DNA of 64,000 bases from Sporosarcina ureae (GCF_002109325.1 NZ_CP015348.1:2915501-2979500), one strand, 5' to 3'. Positions 1 to 8,119 are shown, counted from the stretch's first letter. Notes: generated from the sequence alone by a model not told the origin. Program-made: numbers and translations.

Positions 1-339
1 ATAACTGTTGCAGGAAATATGATTGGAGCATGTGAAGCAATTGCTTATGCCATGGAATCGGGACTTGATCCGGATACGATGTTACAGTCCGTCACTTCGG
101 GTGCTGCGAACTCCTTTAGCTTGTCTGATCTCGGCCCTAGAATTATTAAGGAAGACTATGAGCCAGGATTTTATGTAAAACACTTTGTGAAAGATTTAAA
201 TATTGCACTAGAAGAAACCGAAAGACTGAATTTAAAATTGCCTGGACTACAGCTCGCTCGCGATATGTATACTGATTTGCTCGCAAAAGGCTATGGCGAA
301 AATGGAACGCAAGTCTTGATCAAGAAGTATATTGACTAA
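1..339 (+). CDS. 3-hydroxyisobutyrate dehydrogenase family oxidoreductase, C-terminal part
   Basis: The window opens inside this gene, in frame from base 1, so only the last 112 residues are visible. They are the all-helical C-terminal domain of the beta-hydroxyacid dehydrogenase family (HIBADH/YkwC-like). This domain shapes the active site and dimer interface of NAD(P)-dependent dehydrogenases acting on small hydroxyacids. A typical motif is visible in 'FVKDLNIALEE', where the KDL lysine region is the family signature; the usual N-terminal Rossmann fold and GxGxxG lie outside. The length from this segment to the stop fits the family. The substrate cannot be told. The family is sure; identity with YkwC is only a guess. 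Confidence 0.8.
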   Translation: MTVAGNMIGACEAIAYAMESGLDPDTMLQSVTSGAANSFSLSDLGPRIIKEDYEPGFYVKHFVKDLNIALEETERLNLKLPGLQLARDMYTDLLAKGYGENGTQVLIKKYID

Positions 340-516
340 AAACCTAAGAAGTTAAATGCATTAGCGTAATTCCAACACTTCGCTTTTCAGCTCCAGTATT
401 TCATGAAGATCAATAAAAGCTATTCATGAACGACTATTTGAATTTATAAGAGCACATAAATTCTTACTTCTTGCACATGCTCTTTAGTATAAGATGCGTG
501 AAAAGGAGTGAGTCAT
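340..516. other. Intergenic stretch with weak hairpins
   Basis: A 177-base AT-rich gap. The octamer TTCATGAA, itself a palindrome, occurs twice about 25 bases apart near 398-428. AAGAGCA near 450 can pair with TGCTCTT near 477 across a long loop. Neither is a convincing terminator or operator. No gene is seen. Confidence 0.35.
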
Positions 517-747
517 GTGTGGGATATTTGGTTATGGCCTATGATTATTGTAACAGTCGTCATGCTCGGGATCGGAATAGCTGGAGTTAGAAAAACAAGT
601 CGTTCATTTCAGTTAAATGAAAAGAACAAAATCCCTGATACAGCAGCTGAACATCCATATGCCATGAATCCATTACTGTGGATTATCATAATAGCCTCAG
701 CGTTTATCTTTATCATCGTTTTTTATTACTGGGCCTCTTTCTATTAA
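517..747 (+). CDS. Small two-helix membrane protein, unknown function
   Basis: A 76-residue protein with one hydrophobic segment near each end: about residues 5-24 (IIVTVVMLGIGIAG) and 52-72 (LLWIIIIASAFIFIIVFYY). They are joined by a polar, proline-containing loop, so a two-pass membrane hairpin is likely. The GTG at 517 is preferred because AAGGAG (503-508) lies eight bases upstream; the GTG at 508 overlaps that ribosome binding site. The gene stands alone, with a terminator overlapping its stop codon. I do not recognise the family, and the next gene, cbpB, has its own ribosome binding site well downstream. Confidence 0.6.
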   Translation: MWDIWLWPMIIVTVVMLGIGIAGVRKTSRSFQLNEKNKIPDTAAEHPYAMNPLLWIIIIASAFIFIIVFYYWASFY

Positions 748-762
748 AGAAAGGGGTTTTTT
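734..762 (+). terminator. Rho-independent terminator of the small membrane protein gene
   Basis: CCTCTTTC (734-741) pairs with GAAAGGGG (749-756), followed by TTTTTTG. The hairpin loop contains the stop codon of the upstream gene. Confidence 0.7.
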
Positions 763-883
763 GTTTTTGGAATGCGCTTTCTTTTTAGGTGGAAAAAGGC
801 TATTTGTGGTATGATGGAATTGAAACAATGGACGGACTTTTAGGTATATGTATTTAGATGATGAACAGAAGGAGAGATCACCT

Positions 884-1321
884 ATGGTTTCTATAAATAA
901 CAAAGACTTTCTCACCGCGCCTATAGCGGACCAAATTATTTCTTCAGAGAAAGTTGCCCATGTGCAACTGGGTAATAATGCCGAGCATGCTTTACTTGTT
1001 TTAACGAAGACTGGATACTCTGCTATCCCTGTACTGGATAATCAGTATCGTTTGAAGGGGCTCCTTGGAATTGGTATGATTACAGACTCTATTTTAGGCA
1101 TGGAACGTATTGAATATGAGAGATTAGAAGATATAAAAGTCGATGAGATTATGGACACAGATTTACCAACGATTCGAGTGAATGATCGTTTTCAACGCGC
1201 GTTAGATTTATTGATCAATCATCCATTTTTATGTGTTACTGAAGAAGATGGCACATTTGCGGGCATTATTACTAGACGCGTTGTGATGAAAGAATTTAAA
1301 AAGTATATTTATAATGTTTAA
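884..1321 (+). CDS. cbpB: CBS-domain c-di-AMP receptor CbpB (DarB/YkuL)
   Basis: A 145-residue protein made of two CBS repeats, about residues 15-75 and 80-140. The phrase 'HALLVLTKTGYSAIPVLD' is nearly identical to B. subtilis YkuL as I recall it. In B. subtilis this protein (DarB/CbpB) binds c-di-AMP; its free form stimulates the (p)ppGpp synthetase Rel and pyruvate carboxylase PycA. The ATG at 884 is chosen over an upstream in-frame ATG at 848 because AAGGAGA at 869-875 fits it. In B. subtilis ykuL is followed directly by ccpC; here an MFS pump gene sits between them. The family call is firm. The Rel/PycA partnership is transferred by homology, although pycA lies in this same window at 29.1 kb. 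Confidence 0.9.
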   Translation: MVSINNKDFLTAPIADQIISSEKVAHVQLGNNAEHALLVLTKTGYSAIPVLDNQYRLKGLLGIGMITDSILGMERIEYERLEDIKVDEIMDTDLPTIRVNDRFQRALDLLINHPFLCVTEEDGTFAGIITRRVVMKEFKKYIYNV

Positions 1322-1370
1322 TAAATCGATTTGAAGATCAGTAAAGTAGCTAGTATAGAAAAACGTTAAA

Positions 1371-1395
1371 AGGCTCCGATAAAAGGGGTCTTTTT
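1371..1395 (+). terminator. Weak terminator after cbpB
   Basis: AGGCTCC (1371-1377) pairs with GGGGTCT (1385-1391) using two G-T pairs, followed by a run of T. It lies just before the ribosome binding site of the MFS gene, so some readthrough is likely. Confidence 0.45.
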
Positions 1396-1419
1396 CTAAT
1401 AGAAGGAGTTGATCTATTT

Positions 1420-2901
1420 GTGCGAAAAGAAACAAATCGCCCTCTTGTACTTGCTGCTGTGATGCTTGCTATGTTTGTAGGAGCAGTTGAAGCGACTATT
1501 GTCACCACTGCCATGCCAACGATTGCTTCCGACTTAGGTGGATTTTCACGATATAGTTGGATCTTCTCCTCTTATTTATTGATGAGTACAGTGACGGTAT
1601 TGATTTATGGAAAATTAGCGGACTTATTTGGACGAAAGCCCATATTTTTTATAGGATTGACCATTTTTTTAATTGGTTCCATACTTTGCGGATTTGCCGT
1701 CTCGATGGAGCAATTGATTGTTTATCGTCTTATACAGGGGTTGGGAGCAGGTGCTGTCATGCCAATCGCGACCACAATAATTGGAGATATTTATTCAACA
1801 GAAGAACGGGCAAAAATACAAGGATACTTATCAAGTGTATGGGGTGTTTCAGCAGTTTCAGGTCCTGTCATTGGTGGGTTACTCGTACAGTATGTTAGCT
1901 GGCAGTATGTATTCTGGGTGAACGTGCCGCTTGGAATACTATCAATGGGTGTCATTTACTTCTTTTTACATGAACCGAAAGAAACACAAAAAGCGTCCGT
2001 TGACTACAAAGGTGCATTTTTACTAACATTCGCATTGTCTACAATTTTGATTTGGCTAGTAGAAGGTGGGCAAGGGTTCGGACGTTTATCAGCTCTTGGT
2101 ATAGGATTGATTGTACTTTCAGGGATTTTATTTTGGTTATTTTTCAGGCAAGAAAAACGTGCGAAAGATCCGCTTATTTCATTTAGTATTTGGAGAAACC
2201 CAGTCATTTTATATGCGAATCTAGTATCACTGACCACTGGCGTTATTTTAATAGGGGTTTCTTCTTATTTACCTACATATGTGTCGGGAGTTATGGAGCA
2301 ACCAGCAATTATAGCGGGCTTTACACTGACGGCTATGTCGATCGGCTGGCCTTTAGCTTCTTCACTGGCAGGACACCTACTCATACGGTTTGGTCCTTTT
2401 CTTGTATCGTTTGCCGGTGGTGTGTCACTCGTGATCGGGACGACCATGTTTGTGTTCATGAATGCTACACTAGGACCGATCTGGGCAGGTTGTTCTAGTT
2501 TCTTCATAGGTGTTGGTATGGGTCTGACTAATACTTCATTCATTGTAACGATTCAAGGAGCTGTGCCGCGCGTACAAAGAGGGTCGGCTACTGCAGCGAA
2601 TATGTTCATGAAAAACTTTGGAAACACAATTGGTGCCTCTGTGTTTGGTGCGATTTTGAACAGTACACTCATTGCCTATTTTGCAAAAGAAAAGTTGGCT
2701 TACACAATTGATGATGTCAATACGTTGCTCACCAAAGATGGTCGTTCAATGATTTCGTCACAGGAGCTTGTCAGTTTGCAGAGCGGTTTAGATAGTTCAT
2801 TGCACTGGGTGTATATAGCAATTGCTATATTTGCTGTGATCAGCTTATTATTGATTTTACGAATTCCGCGGGGGAAGGTGCAAGATTATGTCAACAACTG
2901 A
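1420..2901 (+). CDS. MFS multidrug efflux transporter, 14-helix DHA2 type
   Basis: A 493-residue proton-driven exporter of the EmrB/QacA (DHA2) group, judged from length and opening: 'MFVGAVEATIVTTAMPTI' in helix 1 is the family's D/E-containing signature. The loop after helix 2 has 'GKLADLFGRKP', the MFS motif A, and helix 4/5 has 'RLIQGLGAGAVMP', motif B/C. It should export lipophilic drugs or toxic metabolites across the membrane; substrates cannot be read off. It starts at GTG 1420 behind AGAAGGAG (1401-1408). Its last 14 bases overlap ccpC, so the two are translationally coupled. This raises the possibility that the LysR-type partner or its ligand controls efflux, which is inference. Confidence 0.85.
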   Translation: MRKETNRPLVLAAVMLAMFVGAVEATIVTTAMPTIASDLGGFSRYSWIFSSYLLMSTVTVLIYGKLADLFGRKPIFFIGLTIFLIGSILCGFAVSMEQLIVYRLIQGLGAGAVMPIATTIIGDIYSTEERAKIQGYLSSVWGVSAVSGPVIGGLLVQYVSWQYVFWVNVPLGILSMGVIYFFLHEPKETQKASVDYKGAFLLTFALSTILIWLVEGGQGFGRLSALGIGLIVLSGILFWLFFRQEKRAKDPLISFSIWRNPVILYANLVSLTTGVILIGVSSYLPTYVSGVMEQPAIIAGFTLTAMSIGWPLASSLAGHLLIRFGPFLVSFAGGVSLVIGTTMFVFMNATLGPIWAGCSSFFIGVGMGLTNTSFIVTIQGAVPRVQRGSATAANMFMKNFGNTIGASVFGAILNSTLIAYFAKEKLAYTIDDVNTLLTKDGRSMISSQELVSLQSGLDSSLHWVYIAIAIFAVISLLLILRIPRGKVQDYVNN

Positions 2902-3775
2902 ACTAGATATAATTAAAGCGTTGGCAGAAGAAGGGAATATGCGCAAAGCGTCAGAACGTCTTCATTTATCACAACCAGCCTTGTCACAACGCCTCCAGAC
3001 GATCGAAAAAGAATGGGGTATGCAGTTATTCATTCGATCACAGAAAGGGCTGGAACCGACGCCAGCAGGTGAACACGTTATCAGCTACGCGAAGGAGTCG
3101 TTAGCGAAGAAGGATGAGACAATAGAATTGATCGCTTCTTTAGAAGATAAGGTCCACGGAACTTTGAAGATTGCCTGTGCTTCGATTATTGGTCAGACGT
3201 GGTTACCACAAGTATTGAAAGACTATGTCGCACTGTACCCTGATGCCAAGATTTCTTTGATGACGGGATGGAGTTCAGAAATTTCTAAAGCGCTGTATGA
3301 AGGAGAAGCCCATATCGGTATTGTCAGGGGGCAAACTGACTGGAAGAGTAATCGGGTGTATCTATTCCGTGATCAACTGTATTTGGTGGATTCCGAAATT
3401 TCAACTATAGATGAATTAAAAGATACAAATCGTCATTTCATACAATATAAAAGTGATTCGAACTATTACATGGAAATCCAACGCTGGTGGCATAAGCATT
3501 TTAATCAAGACCCTGGACGTCAAATTGTTGTGGATCAGATCGAGACATGCAAACAACTTGCGCTGAAGGGTATAGGCTATGCTATCCTGCCATCTATTAC
3601 TTTGTCGGGAGATGAGAAAGTCAATCGAATTCCGTTGCTAAATAGCGAAGAAGAGTTCGAATTGACGCGTGATACGTGGATGATCGGATACGCTTCTACA
3701 TTTGAACTGAAGCAAGTGAGAGCATTCGTCGATATTGTGCAGGACTACGCAGAGTTGTTGAGGAAAAGTGAATAG
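2888..3775 (+). CDS. ccpC: LysR-type transcriptional regulator CcpC
   Basis: A 295-residue LysR regulator. Residues 4-62 form the winged helix-turn-helix ('NMRKASERLHLSQPALSQRLQ'); residues about 90-290 form the periplasmic-binding-like effector domain. The stretches 'GTLKIACASIIGQTWLP' and 'DQIETCKQLALKGIGYAILPS' match B. subtilis CcpC (YkuM) closely from memory. CcpC represses citZ and citB and is relieved by citrate, linking the TCA branch to carbon supply. It starts at ATG 2888 inside the end of the MFS gene. In B. subtilis its neighbour is ykuL, which is also nearby here. The family and orthology are strong; regulon membership in this organism is inferred. Confidence 0.9.
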   Translation: MSTTELDIIKALAEEGNMRKASERLHLSQPALSQRLQTIEKEWGMQLFIRSQKGLEPTPAGEHVISYAKESLAKKDETIELIASLEDKVHGTLKIACASIIGQTWLPQVLKDYVALYPDAKISLMTGWSSEISKALYEGEAHIGIVRGQTDWKSNRVYLFRDQLYLVDSEISTIDELKDTNRHFIQYKSDSNYYMEIQRWWHKHFNQDPGRQIVVDQIETCKQLALKGIGYAILPSITLSGDEKVNRIPLLNSEEEFELTRDTWMIGYASTFELKQVRAFVDIVQDYAELLRKSE

Positions 3776-3856
3776 AGTAAAGTCTATATAGTTAAAATAG
3801 AGTAAGCAAAGTCGGTAAACTACTGTTTCTTATAACAAAGAATAGTTAAATTCAAA

Positions 3857-3893
3857 AAAAGACGAACTCCGTGTTTCACGAAGTTGTCTTTAG
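3857..3893 (+). terminator. Terminator after ccpC
   Basis: AAAGACGAACTCCGTG pairs imperfectly with CACGAAGTTGTCTTT around a three-base loop. It is T-poor on the plus side but A-rich upstream, so it may serve either strand between these convergent genes. Confidence 0.55.
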
Positions 3894-3899
3894 TTGTTG

Positions 3900-3927
3900 G
3901 ACTTCCAGTAAATGTGGAAGTCTTTTT
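3900..3927 (+). terminator. Second terminator between ccpC and the convergent MFS gene
   Basis: GACTTCCA (3900-3907) pairs perfectly with TGGAAGTC (3915-3922), followed by TTTTT. It touches the stop codon of the minus-strand MFS gene at 3926. Confidence 0.7.
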
Positions 3928-5116
3928 ATCGAGTTCTAGCAGACTCAAGAAGCGGCTTGTTATTCCTTGACCAGTATAGAGCAAGAGTGAAGCACAACAA
4001 CAAAATGATCGTGCCGACTATATACGGCGATTCCATTTTAATGTCAAAGATGTATCCAGCGGTAGCAGGGCCGATCATGTTACCTAAACTCATGTAAGCA
4101 TTCATCATACCTGCTGCATAACCCTGTTCTTTACCAGCGAGTTTTGAAACCAAGGTGTTTACTGCCGGTCGCAGTAATGAAGTGGCGGTTGAGAAAACTG
4201 TCGCCACTAAAAGAATAGTGAAGAATGTATTGACGAATAAAATACCTAGCATAGCGAGTGCCGCTATAACTAAATTAATTAAAATGACACGCATTTCTCC
4301 AAACCGCCTGAATAAGCGATCGATGACGAACGTTTGAATGATGACACCCACAAAACCTCCAACGGTAATAATGACTGCGATTTGCGAAGGAGTGTAATTA
4401 TACTTCTGATCTACATACAACGAAATGGTCGATTGAAAATTAGCCAAACCGAATGAAAATACAAACATGACAATCAGCATGATAAAGTAGGGGGTTTTCG
4501 TAGATCTACGCATTTGCTGAAAAATGTTTTCATTCGTTGCAGCTCCTTGTAGTACAGGTTTCGGATTAGGCAGAAAGAATAAAGAGACTACCGCTGCTAG
4601 GACTGATGCAGATGCAGCAAAATAAAATGGGAAGTGTAAGCTGATTTTAGATAGAAATCCTCCGATACCAGGCCCAACCATAAAACCTAACGACATGGAA
4701 GCACCTAGTAATCCCATTCCACGTCCGCGATTTTCTAAAGAAGTAATATCCGCTACAAATGCCATAGTCGGTGGAATAATAAAGGCAGCGCCAAAGCCTG
4801 AAAAGAATCGTGCAACGTAGAGCATCCAGAGCTCTGTTGATAGACTGAAAGCTAATTGAGAAAGACTATAAATTATCAAACCGAAAATAATGATACGTTT
4901 TCTTCCGTATTTGTCGGAAAGGTTTCCTGAAATAGGAGATAAAATAAACTGCGCGAAAGAGAAGATGGCAATCAGCAGTCCGAGTGCGCGTCCCGCGACG
5001 CCAAAAGTACCTAAAAATTCGGGCATAATGGGGATGATGAGGCCGATACCTGCCATGGCGATGAACATATTGAACATCAGAATATAGAGTGCGATATTTG
5101 TAGGTGGTTTGTTCAT
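3926..5116 (-). CDS. MFS efflux transporter, 12-helix DHA1 type (YkuC-like)
   Basis: A 396-residue major facilitator starting at ATG 5116. 'MFIAMAGIGLIIPIMPEFLG' is helix 1, 'GNLSDKYGRKRIIIFGL' is motif A in loop 2-3, and 'FFSGFGAAFIIPPTMAFVAD' with 'GPGIGGFL' is the antiporter motif C region. These place it with NorA/Blt/TetA-like drug:proton antiporters. A longer reading to 5218 would run through the terminator of ykuV (5212-5250), so the short start is preferred even though its ribosome binding site (GGAAAGTGAG) is modest. B. subtilis ykuC encodes an MFS protein in the same chromosomal neighbourhood, but orthology is not certain. Substrate unknown. Confidence 0.8.
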   Translation of the reverse strand: MNKPPTNIALYILMFNMFIAMAGIGLIIPIMPEFLGTFGVAGRALGLLIAIFSFAQFILSPISGNLSDKYGRKRIIIFGLIIYSLSQLAFSLSTELWMLYVARFFSGFGAAFIIPPTMAFVADITSLENRGRGMGLLGASMSLGFMVGPGIGGFLSKISLHFPFYFAASASVLAAVVSLFFLPNPKPVLQGAATNENIFQQMRRSTKTPYFIMLIVMFVFSFGLANFQSTISLYVDQKYNYTPSQIAVIITVGGFVGVIIQTFVIDRLFRRFGEMRVILINLVIAALAMLGILFVNTFFTILLVATVFSTATSLLRPAVNTLVSKLAGKEQGYAAGMMNAYMSLGNMIGPATAGYIFDIKMESPYIVGTIILLLCFTLALYWSRNNKPLLESARTR

Positions 5117-5211
5117 TCGGTAGCTCACTTTCCAGAAACTTTTTCCTAATCGTATCACAAACAATTCTGGAATGTCTGTATAGTGCTTACTATGTGTTGA
5201 CATGAAAAAAG

Positions 5212-5250
5212 AAAACAAAAACGACTCCTTTTTGATCAGGAGTCGTTTCT
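5212..5250 (-). terminator. Terminator of ykuV
   Basis: AACGACTCCT (5220-5229) and AGGAGTCGTT (5238-5247) form a perfect ten-pair stem. On the minus strand it is followed by TTTTTG, directly after the ykuV stop. Confidence 0.85.
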
Positions 5251-5254
5251 TAAA

Positions 5255-5710
5255 TTAATCTTCTTTTTTCATTTCATCAAGTACGCGGTTTACACGTTTT
5301 TCAAGCATTTTCATACCGCTTCCGCCTGCTTGGAAGTGACGTAACTGGCCGTCTTTGTCAAAGACATAATAAGCAGGAACGTACTGGTTTTCAAATGCAT
5401 CATTAAGTTTTAATTCGCTATCAACGAAAATGGGTTGTGTAATATCATGCTCAGCTGCTACAGTTTTGATTTGTTCAAGATCGACATCATCTTCTGAGCG
5501 AGGCATATGGACTGCTACAACATTCAATTCATCTTTGTATTGATCTCTGAAATTGTTTACATCCGGCATCGCTTCTTTGCACATGTGACAACTTACAGAC
5601 CAGAAATGGATAAGTGTTGGTTTTTCACCGATGAGTTCTGATTTAGAAGTTTCACCATTCAACCAAGTAGTAGCACCTTGAAGTTCAGGCATTTGTTGAC
5701 GTAATTTCAT
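5255..5710 (-). CDS. ykuV: Thiol-disulfide oxidoreductase YkuV
   Basis: A 151-residue TlpA/thioredoxin-like protein. The active site is 'SCHMCKEAMP' (CxxC near residues 45-48), and 'PAYYVFDKDGQLRHFQAGG' carries the cis-proline that faces it. No signal peptide is seen, so it acts in the cytoplasm, reducing protein disulfides as the B. subtilis homologue does. The ATG at 5710 is used because AGGGGG is eight bases upstream; an in-frame TTG at 5713 sits too close. It lies 90 bases after ykuU, the order found in B. subtilis, but a strong terminator separates them, so expression depends on readthrough or its own promoter. Confidence 0.92.
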   Translation of the reverse strand: MKLRQQMPELQGATTWLNGETSKSELIGEKPTLIHFWSVSCHMCKEAMPDVNNFRDQYKDELNVVAVHMPRSEDDVDLEQIKTVAAEHDITQPIFVDSELKLNDAFENQYVPAYYVFDKDGQLRHFQAGGSGMKMLEKRVNRVLDEMKKED

Positions 5711-5751
5711 CAAGAATTCCCCCTAGCTAAGAGTGTAGTATATTTTGTGAT

Positions 5752-5787
5752 AAAAAAATCCCCACGATTATCGTAACGCGTGGGGAT
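5752..5787 (-). terminator. Terminator between ykuU and ykuV
   Basis: ATCCCCACG (5758-5766) pairs perfectly with CGTGGGGAT (5779-5787), with seven T on the minus strand. It is placed so that ykuU can be made in excess over ykuV. Confidence 0.85.
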
Positions 5788-5800
5788 GCTTGTCTAAAAA

Positions 5801-6343
5801 TTAAAGAGTTTTTTCACCTGGACGCCAGTTTGCTGGGCAAAGACCGCCAGTTTGTAGTGCTTGTAGTACACGGAGAGTTTCATCTACGTCACGACCGATA
5901 TTGTTGTGGAATACTGTCTGATACTGAAGTTCACCTTCAGGATTGATGATGTAAAGGCCGCGCAATGCAATACCTTCTTCTTCGATCAATACACCGTATT
6001 CGCGTGAAACGAAATGGTTAGTATCTGCTGCAAGTGGGTATTTTAGTTGTTCAAGACCATTGTCTTTACGATCAGTGTTGATCCAAGCAAGGTGAGTGTG
6101 GATAGTATCAGTAGAAACACCGATTACTTCTGCATCCAAGTCTTCGAACTCATCATAACGATCCGACATGGCAGTGATTTCTGTTGGACATACAAAAGTG
6201 AAGTCCATTGGATAGAAGAAAAGAACTGTCCATTTGTCGTTTTTAATGTTTTCTTGTAAACTAACTTTACCAAAAGATTTGTCAGCTAGTACTGCCTCCA
6301 TTGTAAAATCTGGAGCTTGTTTACCTACCATACGTTCAGCCAT
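5801..6343 (-). CDS. ykuU: 2-Cys peroxiredoxin YkuU (AhpC/Prx1 type)
   Basis: A 180-residue typical 2-Cys peroxiredoxin. The peroxidatic cysteine is in 'DFTFVCPTE' (about residue 51), the resolving cysteine in 'GGLCPANW' near the C-terminus (about 169). It reduces hydrogen peroxide and organic hydroperoxides in the cytoplasm, and the resulting disulfide is recycled by a thioredoxin-like partner; the adjacent YkuV is a natural candidate. The ATG at 6343 follows AGGAGGTTTTATATA. Upstream lie a candidate extended -10 promoter (6406-6434) and a Fur/PerR-family box (6452-6469), so peroxide or iron control is plausible. Family and function class are sure; regulation is inferred. Confidence 0.93.
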   Translation of the reverse strand: MAERMVGKQAPDFTMEAVLADKSFGKVSLQENIKNDKWTVLFFYPMDFTFVCPTEITAMSDRYDEFEDLDAEVIGVSTDTIHTHLAWINTDRKDNGLEQLKYPLAADTNHFVSREYGVLIEEEGIALRGLYIINPEGELQYQTVFHNNIGRDVDETLRVLQALQTGGLCPANWRPGEKTL

Positions 6344-6405
6344 TATATAAAACCTCCAATTAATCTTTTGTACAACCACATGACTGCGCTGTACAATTCT
6401 TATCT

Positions 6406-6434
6406 AGAATAACAAGATCCCGACTCGAATTCAA
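6406..6434 (-). promoter_or_regulatory. Candidate SigA promoter of ykuU
   Basis: On the minus strand TTGAAT, a 17-base spacer and TATTCT preceded by TGT (extended -10). It lies about 60 bases before the ykuU start. Confidence 0.5.
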
Positions 6435-6451
6435 TTAGAATGACTCGAAGA

Positions 6452-6469
6452 TGATAATAATTATTATAA
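6452..6469. promoter_or_regulatory. PerR/Fur-family operator-like palindrome upstream of ykuU
   Basis: TGATAATAATTATTATAA. One strand matches the Fur 7-1-7 consensus TGATAATnATTATCA at 13 of 14 defined positions. The other matches the PerR box TTATAATnATTATAA at 13 of 14. It lies 18 bases upstream of the proposed -35 of the peroxiredoxin gene. Which regulator uses it cannot be decided from the sequence. Confidence 0.6.
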
Positions 6470-6509
6470 AGAGCGGTAAACCTTATATATTTAGGATTTG
6501 AGTAGATAA

Positions 6510-6812
6510 TTACTCAAAGTCTTGTGTACAGTCAGAAGGTTTTACAGGGCGTGTTTGGCATGTTTTGCAATTTGGATCACAAATCATTTCTCGCCATTCA
6601 TCGCAATCTTTGCAATAACGCGCGTCAAATTCGTCGCTATAATGTAATGGTTCCATGCACTCTACGCAATGAGAAGCCATCTCTTTCCACGTTCGGATTT
6701 TCTTATTGTTTACTAGGAAAATCCCTTCTAGATGATTTTCTTTTGTAGCGGGCTCGGCTTTTCGATTCCGCTTGGCATCAGAGTCCAGATAAAAAAATAA
6801 ATGGTCTTCCAA
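6510..6812 (-). CDS. Cysteine-rich, probable zinc-binding small protein
   Basis: A 100-residue protein that I cannot assign. The N-terminal half is charged, with no membrane segment. The C-terminal half holds CxxC pairs in 'HCVECMEPL' and 'YCKDCDEW', then 'CDPNCKTCQTRP' and a last cysteine near the end. Eight or more cysteines in 50 residues suggest two zinc ribbons or knuckles. It starts with TTG at 6812 behind GGAGGG. It lies 166 bases upstream of ykuU on the same strand with no clear terminator between, so co-transcription with the peroxiredoxin is possible. Role unknown; a redox or nucleic-acid-binding function would only be a guess. Confidence 0.6.
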   Translation of the reverse strand: MEDHLFFYLDSDAKRNRKAEPATKENHLEGIFLVNNKKIRTWKEMASHCVECMEPLHYSDEFDARYCKDCDEWREMICDPNCKTCQTRPVKPSDCTQDFE

Positions 6813-6922
6813 CTGAATCCCTCCTTAACATATGGTTTCATTCTACTATGTCATCTGCGAAAAAACAATTTTCATGACCATTTTCCTGTATGCTGTATTC
6901 CTATTTTACATTATATAGATGG

Positions 6923-6950
6923 TTGATTTCACTATCATTTTGTGTATAAT
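6923..6950 (+). promoter_or_regulatory. SigA promoter of potABCD
   Basis: TTGATT, 16-base spacer, TATAAT, about 60 bases ahead of the potA start. Confidence 0.65.
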
Positions 6951-7012
6951 GAGTAGGTTTACAACTGTTCATTAATCACAAGAAATAATACGTTACGCAA
7001 GGAGGAAATCTA

Positions 7013-8119
7013 TTGACTACTGAGCCGATTATTCGTTTTGAGAATGTTACAAAACGCTATGATGAATCTACAACTGTACTCAACCGAGTTTCATTTGAAA
7101 TGGAACGCGGGAAATTTTATACATTGCTTGGGCCTTCTGGCTGTGGAAAAACGACTATTTTACGTTTGATCGCCGGCTTTACGGAAGCTACAGATGGAAC
7201 AATCTTATTTAATGGTAAGAAGATTAACGCTGTACCTGCAAATGAACGTCAAGTGAACACAGTATTTCAAGATTATGCATTGTTTCCTCATTTAAATGTA
7301 TATGAAAATGTAGCATTCGGTTTACGTATAAAGAAAGTGAAAAAGAATGAAGTGGATCGACGGGTAAAAGAAGCGTTGAAGTTCGTCAATCTAGAAGGGT
7401 ACGAATCTCGGGAAATTACTGAAATGTCGGGTGGGCAGCGTCAACGCGTTGCGATTGCTAGAGCGATCGTCAATGACCCTGAAGTGATTTTACTAGACGA
7501 ACCATTGTCTGCACTCGATTTGAAGTTGCGTTCTGAAATGCAGTATGAATTACGAGAGCTCCAGCAGCGTCTTGGTAAAACATTTGTTTTTGTTACGCAT
7601 GACCAGGAAGAAGCACTTGCGATGTCCGATGAGATTTTCGTCATGAATAACGGAGAAATTCAACAATCTGGGACACCAATCGACATTTACGATGAGCCAA
7701 TTAACCGTTTCGTGGCAGACTTTATTGGAGAATCTAATATAGTAAGTGGGAGAATTATTGAAGATTATCTAGTGGAATTCACAGGTAAACAATTCCCGTG
7801 TGTAGATGGTGGCTTTTATCCTAATGAAAAAGTGGATATCGTCATTCGTCCTGAAGACTTGGAAATGACTACTGTTGAAAAAGGAAGATTCAGTGTCACA
7901 GTAGATACGCAATTATTCCGAGGTGTACACTATGAGCTTTCAACGTATGACTCTGATGGTAATGAGTGGCTAGTCCATTCAACGAAACCAGCGGATGTAG
8001 GGATGTTAATCGGTTTGGATTTTGAACCTGCAGACATTCATGTTATGCGACTGAATGAATCTGAAGCAGACTTTGATGCACGTCTGGAATCGTTTGGAGT
8101 GGCGGAAGATGAGGAATAA
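7013..8119 (+). CDS. potA: Spermidine/putrescine ABC transporter ATP-binding protein PotA
   Basis: A 368-residue ATPase of the polyamine importer. Residues about 1-235 are the ABC domain: Walker A 'GPSGCGKTT', Q-loop '[11 protein letters not shown]', signature '[15 protein letters not shown]', Walker B '[12 protein letters not shown]' and H-loop 'FVTHDQEEA'. Residues about 240-350 are the TOBE regulatory domain. It powers uptake through PotB and PotC. It starts with TTG at 7013 behind a strong AAGGAGG. The last 11 bases overlap potB, giving a tightly coupled potABCD operon, as in many Firmicutes. Confidence 0.93.
   Translation: MTTEPIIRFENVTKRYDESTTVLNRVSFEMERGKFYTLLGPSGCGKTTILRLIAGFTEATDGTILFNGKKINAVPANERQVNTVFQDYALFPHLNVYENVAFGLRIKKVKKNEVDRRVKEALKFVNLEGYESREITEMSGGQRQRVAIARAIVNDPEVILLDEPLSALDLKLRSEMQYELRELQQRLGKTFVFVTHDQEEALAMSDEIFVMNNGEIQQSGTPIDIYDEPINRFVADFIGESNIVSGRIIEDYLVEFTGKQFPCVDGGFYPNEKVDIVIRPEDLEMTTVEKGRFSVTVDTQLFRGVHYELSTYDSDGNEWLVHSTKPADVGMLIGLDFEPADIHVMRLNESEADFDARLESFGVAEDEE

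Noticed and set aside
340-516. Twin TTCATGAA palindromes as an operator
   Set aside because: Short, AT-rich and without a promoter nearby; could easily arise by chance.
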